64,000 nucleotides of DNA from JAMHZE01 sp964424715 (GTDB taxonomy: Bacteria; Pseudomonadota; Alphaproteobacteria; Rickettsiales; UBA8987). The notes below the pieces were generated by a model. The model worked only from the letters and a program-made list of their open reading frames with translations, was not told the origin of the DNA and searched no databases. Both the position numbers and the translations under genes were made by a program. This document shows, piece after piece, positions 34,369 through 42,293 of this stretch; positions within the stretch are counted from its first letter, which is position 1; each line of letters starts with the position of its first letter. Location of the stretch: NCBI GenBank assembly GCA_964424715.1, contig CAYRJW010000002.1, positions 1 to 64,000 on the forward strand, read 5' to 3'.

Positions 34369-34899
34369 ATGTCTACAATCGAACAAAGAAAGAAACAGCT
34401 ATTTGCGCAAGTCGTAAGTCAGTATCTTGATTTTACTAAAGCCAGGGGGAAACCAAAGGTCAGCTCACCCGTAGGGCTTGAGGATGGTGAGTTCAAAATA
34501 AAATTTGATGAAGGAACAAAAGAATATGAGATGGAATATGGGCTGGATGAGTGTGAAGAGTTAGGAGTATTCCAGCTTACTGTGTCATATGACCTGGCTT
34601 TTGATAATCGCGAGGACGGTATACTGCTTGGCAATCATCCAAAAATAAATGCTGAGGAATTAGGCGGAATACTGGATTTGAATAAAGATATATCTATTGA
34701 GGATGCTATAATAAAAGTGCTCAAAGAAGCTAAATACCGTTGTGGCAGTAATATGAAAAATCCCTTGGTCAGTACCGGGCACAGAATCATTGATAACTAT
34801 ATCAGGGCTGCTGAAAGGCTTGATATAAATACCGACATTGAAACGGAGCGGATGAAAAACGCTCAAGTTGCTACTAGAGGCTATAGAGCACGTGGATAA
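34369..34899 (+). CDS. Uncharacterised protein
   Basis: This 176-residue protein is not recognised. The start at 34369 (MSTIEQRKKQLFAQ) is chosen because a GGGGG Shine-Dalgarno word precedes it by 4 bases and the 26 upstream codons look non-coding. It is acidic, with a helical N terminus, an acidic beta-rich middle (DGEFKIKFDEGTKEYEMEYG) and a helical, more basic C terminus ending ATRGYRARG. There is no signal peptide. It has its own promoter and belongs by composition to the A/T-rich orphan group. Confidence 0.65.
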   Translation: MSTIEQRKKQLFAQVVSQYLDFTKARGKPKVSSPVGLEDGEFKIKFDEGTKEYEMEYGLDECEELGVFQLTVSYDLAFDNREDGILLGNHPKINAEELGGILDLNKDISIEDAIIKVLKEAKYRCGSNMKNPLVSTGHRIIDNYIRAAERLDINTDIETERMKNAQVATRGYRARG

Positions 34900-34982
34900 T
34901 CGTGGTCATTTCTATCATATTCACTAGTGGCCGAGAATCTGCCTGGTTTGGCCAGTAGCATTAGAATAATAAGAATTAGTTG

Positions 34983-35043
34983 AAAGGTTAAGGGTTTAAG
35001 GTTAAAGCTTAATCTGCTTTTAACTTTAAACCTGAACCGTTGA
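34983..35043. repeat. Word-repeat hairpin upstream of proS (AGGTTAAGGGTTTAAGG type)
   Basis: AGGTTAAGGGTTTAAGGTTA on the left and TAACTTTAAACCTGAACCGT on the right are near-inverse around AGCTTAATCTGC. It is a diverged relative of the family at 22760-22827 and again lies in the leader of a housekeeping gene. A smaller hairpin, CTAGTGGCC with GGCCAGTAG (34923-34957), precedes it. Confidence 0.55.
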
Positions 35044-35052
35044 ACTGATAAT

Positions 35053-36327
35053 ATGAAACTCTCAAAATACCTACTTCCCACCTTAAAAGAAGACCCGCGC
35101 GAGGCACAGATAGTCTCTCACAAATTAATGCTGCGTGCCGGGTTGATACGCCAGCTTGCCAGTGGCATATATAACTGGCTGCCGCTTGGCTGGAGGGTTT
35201 TGCAGAAGGTGGAATCCATCGTGCGTGAGGAAATGGACAAGGCCGGTGCGCTTGAGATATTGATGCCAACCATGCAGCCTGCCGAATTATGGGCGGAATC
35301 CGGCCGTGGTGATTACGGCAAAGAAACCCTTATCGCGATAGACAGGCACGAAAGAAAGCTTATCTACGGCCCGACCAACGAGGAAGTAGTTACCGATCTG
35401 TTCCGCAATAACGTGCGTTCATATAAGAATCTTCCGGTGAATCTTTACCATATCCAGTGGAAGTTCCGCGATGAGATCCGCCCGCGTTTCGGCGTTATGC
35501 GCGGCCGTGAATTCCTGATGAAAGATGCCTATTCGTTTGATATAAACGAAAAAGATGCGCTGGATTCATATAATAATATGTTCCGTTCTTACCTGCGCAT
35601 TTTCAAACGCCTTGGCTTAAAGGCTATACCCTTCAAGGCAGATACCGGCGCTATCGGCGGTGATCTTTCGCACGAGTTCCAGGTGATAGCCGATACCGGC
35701 GAAAGCCAGATATATTATGATTCCGGGTTTGAGGAGCTTTTTGAAGGTGATGTTGAAACGCTTGATATAGACAAGGCAAAATCACTTTACGCCCGTGCCG
35801 ATGAGATGCACGTTGAAGCCGAAGCCCCGGCGGGTTTCAAGACCGCCCGCGGTATCGAGGTAGGCCATGTATTCTATCTCGGCGATAAATATTCCAAAGC
35901 ACTCGGCGCAACCGTGCAGGATAATGAAGGCAAGCCCGTCACCGTAAAAATGGGCTGTTACGGCATCGGCGTTTCTCGCCTTGTCGGTGCCATAATTGAG
36001 GCCTCGCATGATGCTAAAGGCATAATCTGGCCGAAGGAAGTTGCCCCATTTAACGCTTGCATAATGAACCTTAAACAGGGTGATGCAGAATCAGACAAAG
36101 TATGTGAGGATATATACAACCAGCTCACGAAAATGGGCGTTGAAGTACTTTATGACGATCGCAACGAAGGGGCGGGGAGCAAATTCTCCAATTTCGAGCT
36201 CATCGGCATCCCGCTTGGCATAGCCGTCGGCCCGCGTGGCTTAAAGGAGGGCGTGGTTGAACTTATGGACCGAAAAACCGGTACAAAAGAGAATATTCCT
36301 GTTGCAGAAATCGTAAAATACTTTTAA
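35053..36327 (+). CDS. proS: Prolyl-tRNA synthetase (short alphaproteobacterial form)
   Basis: This class II synthetase has 424 residues. Motif 2 (WKFRDEIRPRFGVMRGREFL), PTNEEVVTDLFR and motif 3 (GCYGIGVSRLVGAIIE) are present, followed by the anticodon-binding domain (LYDDRNEGAGSKFSNFELIG). At this length it lacks the editing insertion of about 180 residues between motifs 2 and 3 found in E. coli ProRS; this is the usual alphaproteobacterial form and depends on a separate trans-editing protein. The leader contains a word-repeat hairpin. Confidence 0.96.
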   Translation: MKLSKYLLPTLKEDPREAQIVSHKLMLRAGLIRQLASGIYNWLPLGWRVLQKVESIVREEMDKAGALEILMPTMQPAELWAESGRGDYGKETLIAIDRHERKLIYGPTNEEVVTDLFRNNVRSYKNLPVNLYHIQWKFRDEIRPRFGVMRGREFLMKDAYSFDINEKDALDSYNNMFRSYLRIFKRLGLKAIPFKADTGAIGGDLSHEFQVIADTGESQIYYDSGFEELFEGDVETLDIDKAKSLYARADEMHVEAEAPAGFKTARGIEVGHVFYLGDKYSKALGATVQDNEGKPVTVKMGCYGIGVSRLVGAIIEASHDAKGIIWPKEVAPFNACIMNLKQGDAESDKVCEDIYNQLTKMGVEVLYDDRNEGAGSKFSNFELIGIPLGIAVGPRGLKEGVVELMDRKTGTKENIPVAEIVKYF

Positions 36328-36387
36328 ATCCTAGCCTATAGGTTTGTTGTGGGAAGCCTGGATTTAACAAAATGATGGAGTCTTAAA

Positions 36388-36765
36388 ATGAACAAAAAAG
36401 TTATAATGATCGTTGTTATTGCGATAATTGCTATACTTGCGGCTAACGCCTTAATGAAAAAACCTGAACAGAATTCTGTTACTGAAACAGCTACAGAAGT
36501 TAAATCAGATGTATCTGAAGCTGCTTCTGATGTGAAAGAAACAGTTACCGATGCAGCAACTGATGCCTCTGAAGCCGTTACTGAGACTGCTACAGATGCA
36601 GCTGATGCAGTTTCTGAAGGTGCAACTGATGCCGCTGAAGCAGTAGAAGGCGCTGCCGAAGCTACAAAAGAAGCTGTTGAAGATGCTGTCGATTCAGCTA
36701 CCACTGACGATTCCGCTGAAGATACTGCTCCTGCTCCGACAGAAGCTCCTGCGGAACAGCAATAG
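36388..36765 (+). CDS. Membrane-anchored alanine-rich repeat protein
   Basis: The 125-residue protein has an N-terminal membrane anchor (VIMIVVIAIIAILAANALM) and a strongly acidic tail. Residues 34-100 are imperfect 11-residue repeats (SDVSEAASDVK, ETVTDAATDAS, EAVTETATDAA, DAVSEGATDAA, EAVEGAAEATK). This is the periodicity of LEA and apolipoprotein-like amphipathic helices. The tail ends PAPTEAPAEQQ. It is likely a tethered periplasmic helix, perhaps lying on a membrane or the cell wall. It has its own terminator at 36803. No named family is assigned. Confidence 0.7.
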   Translation: MNKKVIMIVVIAIIAILAANALMKKPEQNSVTETATEVKSDVSEAASDVKETVTDAATDASEAVTETATDAADAVSEGATDAAEAVEGAAEATKEAVEDAVDSATTDDSAEDTAPAPTEAPAEQQ

Positions 36766-36802
36766 TTTTGTTATCTGATCTTTTTCAGATACAGCTAAAA
36801 GG

Positions 36803-36828
36803 TCCCTCGCAATCGCGGGGGATTTTTT
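36803..36828 (+). terminator. Rho-independent terminator after the alanine-rich repeat protein
   Basis: CCCTCGC pairs with GCGGGGG around AATC, one pair being G-T, followed by GA and seven T. It ends 25 bases before the SCO1 gene, which therefore has its own promoter or depends on readthrough. Confidence 0.8.
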
Positions 36829-36852
36829 TGATTTATATACAAAGGTAATCCC

Positions 36853-37467
36853 ATGAATAAAAAAAACGCCATTATCCTTATAGTCCTAACACTCGGTCTT
36901 ATTGCCGTTAATGAATTATCCCTTAATAAAGGTGATGCGGAAATAATAAAGCCTACCAGTACCAGCACTACTACCAGCCTTATAGGCGGGGCCTTTTCAC
37001 TTACAGACCAGAACGGCGGCCCTTTCACCGAAGCGAACCTGAAAGGTAAATATTCCCTTGTATATTTCGGTTTCACTCATTGCCCGGATGTATGTCCGCT
37101 TGCGCTTTCCAGCATGACGCTTGCGCTGAAAGAGCTTGGCGATAAGGGTAAGGATTTCCAGATAATATTCATCACCGCTGATCCTGAGCGCGATGATGTA
37201 AAGACCATGAAAGATTATATCTCCGGCTTCAAAGATTCCCCGATAACCGGCCTTACCGGCACCAAAGAGCAGGTTGAAAAAGCCACGCAGGTCTACCGCG
37301 TCTATGCCGAAAAGGTGATCTCAGATTCCAAAGCAACGGGCGAATATAACGTATCCCACAGCTCAATAATCTACATAATGGATAAAAACGGCCAGTTCAT
37401 TTCCAACCTAACCCACGAAACTAAAGCAGATGACATGGTGCGTAAGCTGAAAAGTTTACAGTTGTAA
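36853..37467 (+). CDS. SCO1/SenC family copper chaperone
   Basis: The 204-residue protein has an N-terminal anchor (NAIILIVLTLGLIAVNEL) and a thioredoxin-fold domain. The copper-binding CxxxC lies in GFTHCPDVCPLALSSM (about residue 80), and the third ligand histidine in NVSHSSIIYIMD (about residue 168). SCO proteins deliver copper to, or keep reduced, the CuA site of cytochrome c oxidase in the periplasm, so an aerobic cytochrome oxidase is expected elsewhere in the genome. Confidence 0.93.
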   Translation: MNKKNAIILIVLTLGLIAVNELSLNKGDAEIIKPTSTSTTTSLIGGAFSLTDQNGGPFTEANLKGKYSLVYFGFTHCPDVCPLALSSMTLALKELGDKGKDFQIIFITADPERDDVKTMKDYISGFKDSPITGLTGTKEQVEKATQVYRVYAEKVISDSKATGEYNVSHSSIIYIMDKNGQFISNLTHETKADDMVRKLKSLQL

Positions 37468-37558
37468 TTTCTCCAATTATAATTAGAATATCGCTTCCAA
37501 ACAGCCAGATATACCCTACAAAGGGAACCTGCTTTAAAATAACTTAAAAGGTAATGAA

Positions 37559-38521
37559 ATGTCAGCAGATTTTACAACGCAAGGCCGCGGCAAGGTTTAT
37601 GATTCCATCGTTGATACGATCGGTGATACGCCGCTGGTAAAACTTAACAAAATAGCCAAAGAGGCCGGTGCCAAGGCAGAAATTTATGCCAAGCTAGAAT
37701 TCTTCAACCCGCTTTCTTCCGTGAAGGACAGGCTTGCCCTTGGTATGATAAACGAGGCCGAAAAGCAGGGGCGGATAAAGCCCGGCAGCACTCTTGTAGA
37801 GCCAACTTCCGGCAATACGGGTATTGCGCTTGCGTTCATCGCGGCATCGCGCGGGTATAAATTGATTCTTACCATGCCGGAAAGCATGAGCATCGAACGC
37901 CGCAATATGTTAAAGATACTCGGCGCGCAGCTTGAGCTCACTGAAGCCGCAAAAGGCATGAAAGGCGCCATCGCAAAAGCACAGGAGATAGTCGCCGGCA
38001 ACCCGGATGCTGTAATGCTCCAGCAATTCGAGAATCCTGCAAATCCGCAGATACACCGCAATACCACTGCCATTGAGATCTGGAACGATACTAAAGGCGA
38101 GGTCGATATTTTTATCGCCGGTGTAGGTACAGGCGGCACGCTTACAGGCGTTGCCGAGGTTCTGAAGGCAAAAAAACCATCAGTGAAGATAATCGCGGTT
38201 GAGCCTGAGGATTCCCCGGTGCTTTCCGGCGGCGCTCCTGGTCCGCACAAGATACAAGGCATCGGCGCTGGTTTTGTTCCTGCCGTGCTTGATACCAAGC
38301 TTATTGATGAAGTGGTTACCGTTGGTAACGAAACTTCCTTCAAGGTTGCCCGAAAAATGAATAGCATGGAAGGTATCCCTGTCGGTATATCCTCCGGCGC
38401 AACCATCGCTGCCGCCCTTGAAGTAGCCGCCCGCCCGGAAAATGCCGGGAAAAAGATAGTCGTTATATGTGCTTCTTCTTCTGAGCGTTATATTTCAACC
38501 GCGCTGTTTGATTTTAGCTAA
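37559..38521 (+). CDS. cysK: Cysteine synthase A (O-acetylserine sulfhydrylase)
   Basis: CysK makes cysteine from O-acetylserine and sulfide. The 320-residue product has the PLP lysine in NPLSSVKDRLAL, the substrate loop EPTSGNTGIALAF, the phosphate loop GVGTGGTLTGVAEV and ISSGATIAAALEV near the end. The N terminus starts with KVYDSIVDTIGDTPLVKLNK. With the sulfate uptake island at 56841-62837 it indicates assimilatory sulfate use, though no sulfate-reduction genes are in the window. The 91-base upstream spacer has no obvious copy of the palindrome found before the Rrf2 regulator. Confidence 0.96.
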   Translation: MSADFTTQGRGKVYDSIVDTIGDTPLVKLNKIAKEAGAKAEIYAKLEFFNPLSSVKDRLALGMINEAEKQGRIKPGSTLVEPTSGNTGIALAFIAASRGYKLILTMPESMSIERRNMLKILGAQLELTEAAKGMKGAIAKAQEIVAGNPDAVMLQQFENPANPQIHRNTTAIEIWNDTKGEVDIFIAGVGTGGTLTGVAEVLKAKKPSVKIIAVEPEDSPVLSGGAPGPHKIQGIGAGFVPAVLDTKLIDEVVTVGNETSFKVARKMNSMEGIPVGISSGATIAAALEVAARPENAGKKIVVICASSSERYISTALFDFS

Positions 38522-38528
38522 CAATGAA

Positions 38529-38678
38529 CTTACCCTCTCCCTGAGCTTTCAGGGAGAGGGAGGGGTGAGGGTTGTCGTGAGTTAATATCTCAAATAATCC
38601 CTCACCCAGCTTCGTCTAAGCTCATTACATTCGCTAAGACTTCGCATCCCTCTCCATTTTTCAAAGAGCGAGGGGTTA
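38529..38678. repeat. Intergenic repeat, CCCTCTCCCTGA / TCAGGGAGAGGG family, copy 2
   Basis: The elements are CCCTCTCCCTGA and its inverse TCAGGGAGAGGG around GCTT, then GGGTGAGGGTTG, CCCTCACCC, GTCTAAGCTCA, TTCGCTAAGACTTCGC and CCCTCTCC. These are the modules of the copy at 8400-8553 in a different order. The rest of the spacer to 38799 contains a doubled CTCATTTCGT word and the promoter of the next gene (possible -10 TATACT at 38774). Confidence 0.65.
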
Positions 38679-38799
38679 TAGAAAATATAGCAAATCTGCC
38701 ACTCATTTCGTCCATAAATCCCAAAACCCATAAATTTGGCTCATTTCGTTTGGTTCGTACCCGACCTTTAGCATATACTGGTAATCCAACTAAATTAAA

Positions 38800-39180
38800 A
38801 TGAGTGTGTTAAAAATATTTGTAAGGATATTTATATTTTTCATGTGGTTCTCATCAACCGCTGCGGCTGCGCAGAGCATTGATGATATTTTCTCATCCCT
38901 GAACATAGATGAGATAGATATGAGCCAGCTTGAAAAAGAGATCAACGCCGATACCGGCTTCGAGATGGACAGGGAAAAATACGCATTCGGCGCCAAACGC
39001 CAACTGGATGAAGATACAACATTCAAAATGGGAGTAGGAGCAAGGTTCAACCGCTCACCTGAATATAACCTTTCCACCGGCTACCGGAGCGAACCCACCC
39101 AGACTAACCGCATCGAGACCGAGAGCAACCCAATAGATGCCTCCCCAATGGTAGGTATGAGTGTCGGGTATAAATTTTAG
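38800..39180 (+). CDS. Small exported protein of unknown function
   Basis: This 126-residue protein has a signal peptide (VLKIFVRIFIFFMWFSSTAA, cleavage near AAA-QSIDD). The mature part is a short acidic helix (DIFSSLNIDEIDMSQLEKEI), then alternating polar/hydrophobic segments (TTFKMGVGARFN, VGMSVGYKF) ending in phenylalanine. The pattern suggests beta strands and an outer-membrane or periplasmic location, though it is too short for a barrel alone. It overlaps the dapA stop codon by 4 bases on the other strand. Confidence 0.65.
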   Translation: MSVLKIFVRIFIFFMWFSSTAAAAQSIDDIFSSLNIDEIDMSQLEKEINADTGFEMDREKYAFGAKRQLDEDTTFKMGVGARFNRSPEYNLSTGYRSEPTQTNRIETESNPIDASPMVGMSVGYKF

Positions 39181-40064
39181 AATCTCTTCCACCTTTCCAG
39201 CGCGTCTTTTAATTTTACTTTATTCTCATCCATCGGCTGAACTAGCGGCAATCTTAAACTACCACTGCACAACCCTAGTAATTCAGCGATATATTTCGCC
39301 GGAGAAGGGGAGGTTTCTATGAATAATATTTTGTGGAACTCTGCTACTTTTTTATCAAGTTTTTCTGCAGTCGCAAAATCACCTTTCAAACAGGCGTCCT
39401 GAACTTTAGCACATGTTTCCGGGTCTATATTACTGGTAACGGAGATACAACCAACGCCACCAAGTTTATTGAACTCAACTGCCGTTTCATCATCGCCGGA
39501 AAGCTGGTGGAATGGTTTTCCTTTTGGTAATAATTTTGCCAGTGAGGTCGGGCGTTTCAGGTCGCCTGTTGCATCTTTTATCCCGATTATTCTTGGTAAT
39601 GCAGCAATGCGCGCAGTAGTTTCATCTTTGATATCCACAACACTTCTTCCCGGGATATTATAAATAACTATCGGGATATTAGTTGCATCATGTATCGCTT
39701 TAAAATGCTGGAAGATTCCTTCCTGTGTAGGCTTATTATAATATGGCGTCATGATAAGCGCCGCATCAGCCCCGGCTTTCTGCGCGTGCTGGGTGCGCTC
39801 TATCGCTTCCAGTGTGGAATTGCTTCCGGTGCCAGCTAAAATCTTTGCGCGGCCTTTTGTAACTTTAATACAATATTCTATAACTTTATCATGCTCATCA
39901 TTTGTGAGCGTTGGCGATTCACCTGTTGTTCCGCACGGCACCAAACCATGTATGCCAGCAGCAATTTGTCTTTCGATAAGTTTTTCGAAAGCTTTGTAAT
40001 CAACCTCGTAAACATTTTCTGCTTTGAAAGGAGTTATTAGTGCTGTATATGAACCTTTTAACAT
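39177..40064 (-). CDS. dapA: 4-hydroxy-tetrahydrodipicolinate synthase
   Basis: DapA is the first enzyme of the lysine/diaminopimelate branch. The start is set at the ATG at 40064 (MLKGSYTALITPFK), giving 295 residues; the 30 upstream codons of the open frame are encoded by a word-repeat hairpin (40073-40152), not by family sequence. The Schiff-base lysine is in IIGIKDATGDL (about residue 160), the catalytic tyrosine in VIYNIPGRSVVDI, and GTTGESPTL binds pyruvate. It ends 1-4 bases into the convergent neighbour. Confidence 0.95.
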   Translation of the reverse strand: MLKGSYTALITPFKAENVYEVDYKAFEKLIERQIAAGIHGLVPCGTTGESPTLTNDEHDKVIEYCIKVTKGRAKILAGTGSNSTLEAIERTQHAQKAGADAALIMTPYYNKPTQEGIFQHFKAIHDATNIPIVIYNIPGRSVVDIKDETTARIAALPRIIGIKDATGDLKRPTSLAKLLPKGKPFHQLSGDDETAVEFNKLGGVGCISVTSNIDPETCAKVQDACLKGDFATAEKLDKKVAEFHKILFIETSPSPAKYIAELLGLCSGSLRLPLVQPMDENKVKLKDALERWKRF

Positions 40065-40072
40065 TTTGAAAC

Positions 40073-40152
40073 AGTTTTCAAGTTTGCCAGTTGTCAAGTT
40101 TACAAGCTTTAGGCTTAATCTTGAAAACCTGAAAACTCGAAAACCTGAAAAC
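40073..40152. repeat. Word-repeat hairpin between dapA and slt (GAAAACCTGAAAAC family)
   Basis: Left arm: words CAGTTTTCAAG, TTTGCCAG, TTGTCAAG and TTTACAAG. Right arm: CTTGAAAACC, TGAAAACTCG and AAAACCTGAAAAC. The arms are complementary with mismatches around GCTTTAGGCTTAAT. It fills the whole spacer between the two divergent genes, so both promoters must lie in or beside it. Confidence 0.7.
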
Positions 40153-40160
40153 ATATATTA

Positions 40161-42212
40161 ATGAGAAACATTTTATATATTTTTATTGCCCTGATTACAA
40201 TAACTTTGTTATCGCCTGCGGCGGATGCCAAGGTAAGCTCCAGCGTTCATGTATGGCCTGTTTCCCGTAATGAGATGAACCACCTGAACAAGGTGATACA
40301 GGATTCGCGGGCGCGCAGGTGGCAGTCTAATATACTTCGCTCGTTTAACCCGAAAGACCCTACCATCAAAAAGATATTATACTGGAACCAGTTTGCTTCC
40401 GGCTCTCCGGCGCTGAACTTCCGCGATGTTACGGAATTCATAAATCAGAACCCATACTGGCCACAGCGCCAGATATTAGAAACGAACGCCGAAGGTGTCA
40501 TAAACGATAACACCAGTCCGGATGAGGTGATAAAATGGTTCGCCCTTGATTCGCCATTATCTATCCAGCAGATGCGTTTCCGCCGCCCCTATACTTCTAA
40601 CGGCAAACGCCGTCTGGCCGAAGCCTTGGTCAAGACCTACAAAAAATATAATTTTGACCGCAACCTGATTCCAACCCTCATAAAAGAATCCTGGATAGAG
40701 AGTAATTTCACCCAGGCGCAGGAGAAGGAATTCCATAATACTTACCGCACCATCCTAGATAAAGAAGTTATCGAACGCCGCATCGACAGACTACTTACCG
40801 ATGGTCGTATCTCCGATGCCAGCAGGCTCACCCGCCTTGTGGATGCCGATTACAAAAAACTGGTCAATGCCCGCATCGCATTCATTACCGACAAGAAGAA
40901 TGTTGATGCGCTGATGAAACAGGTTCCCCCACGACTGATGAATAATTCCGGCCTGCTGTATGACAGGATAAAATGGCGCGTCGATCGCGGCATAGATGAA
41001 GGTATCTCCCAACTCGTGCAGGCGTTGCCGAAACACATAGATTACCCCGAAAAACTTCACCGTGTCCGCCGTGAGGCTATAAAAAAATTGATGGATATGC
41101 GCAAATACCGTGAAGCATATCTGCTCGCTAAATTCCACTCCTTCAAAGAAAATAACGAACGCGTTGCCGAATATGAGTGGCTCGCAGGCTGGCTGTCGTT
41201 GCGCTTCCTGCATGATGCGAATACTTCCGTTGACCATTTCCGCAATGTCTACGCCGTAGCACAAACCCCGATAACCATTGCCCGTGCCTCATACTGGCTA
41301 GGCCGTGCGGCGGAAAAGATGAATGATAATTCCGGCAAGTCAAAATGGTATAATGTTGCCGCGAAATATCCTGCGGTATTCTATGGCCAGCTCGGCGCAC
41401 TAAAAGCCGGGAAGAGGGCGCCTTCATTTCCATCCCCTTCCACCATCAGCAAGAAGGATCTTATAAATTACCGCTCCAACGAACTTGCTAAAGCGGCCTA
41501 TATAATGTTGCAGATACGCGAAAATAAACTTGCGCGGGAATTCTTAAAGGCCGCCGCCTCTGCCGCGAAAACTCCCGGTGAAAGGGTGCTTGTGGCGCAA
41601 ATGGGCATAGATCGCGGCAATTACGGCCTTTCTCTCAATGTTGCAAAAGATATCTATCGTGTCAGCGGTGAGGTAGTTATGAATTCGCTTTACCCGGTGT
41701 TCAACCTTCTTTCGATAACCGGAAAACAGATAACCAATCCGCCTGCTGAATATATACTTGCTATCATCCGTCAGGAATCTGAATTCGATACTGATGCTCT
41801 TTCGCCCGCAGGCGCGCGTGGCCTTATGCAGCTTATGCCAGCCACTGCCCAGATGGTCGCCCGCAAGAACGGCGTACCGTTCAACAAGAACCGACTTTCT
41901 TCCGATCCGCGCTATAACATAACCCTCGGCAGTTCCTATCTCGCCAGCCGCCTCAACCTGTTCGATGGTTCATATATCCTTGCCACTGCATCTTACAATG
42001 CCGGTGAAGGCAACGTCAAAAAATGGCTGAAGAAATATGGCGACCCACGCCGCATGAACCTTGAAGGCGCCATAGACTGGATAGAGATGATGCCATTTCC
42101 CGAAACCAACAATTACGTCCAGCGCGTGATAGAGAACGTACAGATCTACCGCATCGCAATCTCCGGCAAGCGGTATAATAATATCAATACCGATAGGGAC
42201 CTTGCCAGATAA
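40161..42212 (+). CDS. slt: Soluble lytic murein transglycosylase
   Basis: The 683-residue periplasmic enzyme has a signal peptide (ILYIFIALITITLLSPAADA), a long superhelical alpha U-domain with TPR-like pairs (about residues 60-500), and a C-terminal SLT catalytic domain (about 520-680). The catalytic glutamate is in ILAIIRQESEFDTDALSPAG, followed by GARGLMQLMPATAQ, YNITLGSSYLA and ATASYNAGEGNVKKW, the full set of family motifs. It cleaves the glycan MurNAc-GlcNAc bond to give 1,6-anhydro ends. It is divergent from dapA. Confidence 0.94.
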   Translation: MRNILYIFIALITITLLSPAADAKVSSSVHVWPVSRNEMNHLNKVIQDSRARRWQSNILRSFNPKDPTIKKILYWNQFASGSPALNFRDVTEFINQNPYWPQRQILETNAEGVINDNTSPDEVIKWFALDSPLSIQQMRFRRPYTSNGKRRLAEALVKTYKKYNFDRNLIPTLIKESWIESNFTQAQEKEFHNTYRTILDKEVIERRIDRLLTDGRISDASRLTRLVDADYKKLVNARIAFITDKKNVDALMKQVPPRLMNNSGLLYDRIKWRVDRGIDEGISQLVQALPKHIDYPEKLHRVRREAIKKLMDMRKYREAYLLAKFHSFKENNERVAEYEWLAGWLSLRFLHDANTSVDHFRNVYAVAQTPITIARASYWLGRAAEKMNDNSGKSKWYNVAAKYPAVFYGQLGALKAGKRAPSFPSPSTISKKDLINYRSNELAKAAYIMLQIRENKLAREFLKAAASAAKTPGERVLVAQMGIDRGNYGLSLNVAKDIYRVSGEVVMNSLYPVFNLLSITGKQITNPPAEYILAIIRQESEFDTDALSPAGARGLMQLMPATAQMVARKNGVPFNKNRLSSDPRYNITLGSSYLASRLNLFDGSYILATASYNAGEGNVKKWLKKYGDPRRMNLEGAIDWIEMMPFPETNNYVQRVIENVQIYRIAISGKRYNNINTDRDLAR

Positions 42213-42293
42213 ATATTATAATTCAATTGGTTAATTGGGTTGTTTTAGGGGCATTTTTGTGTTAAGCTTGATATTCTGAAAAGGGGAGATTAA

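Noticed and set aside
38759..39077. Long antisense reading frames over conserved genes (for example opposite cysK, purA, guaA)
   Set aside because: They have no ribosome binding site or family signature and mirror the codon bias of the real gene on the other strand.
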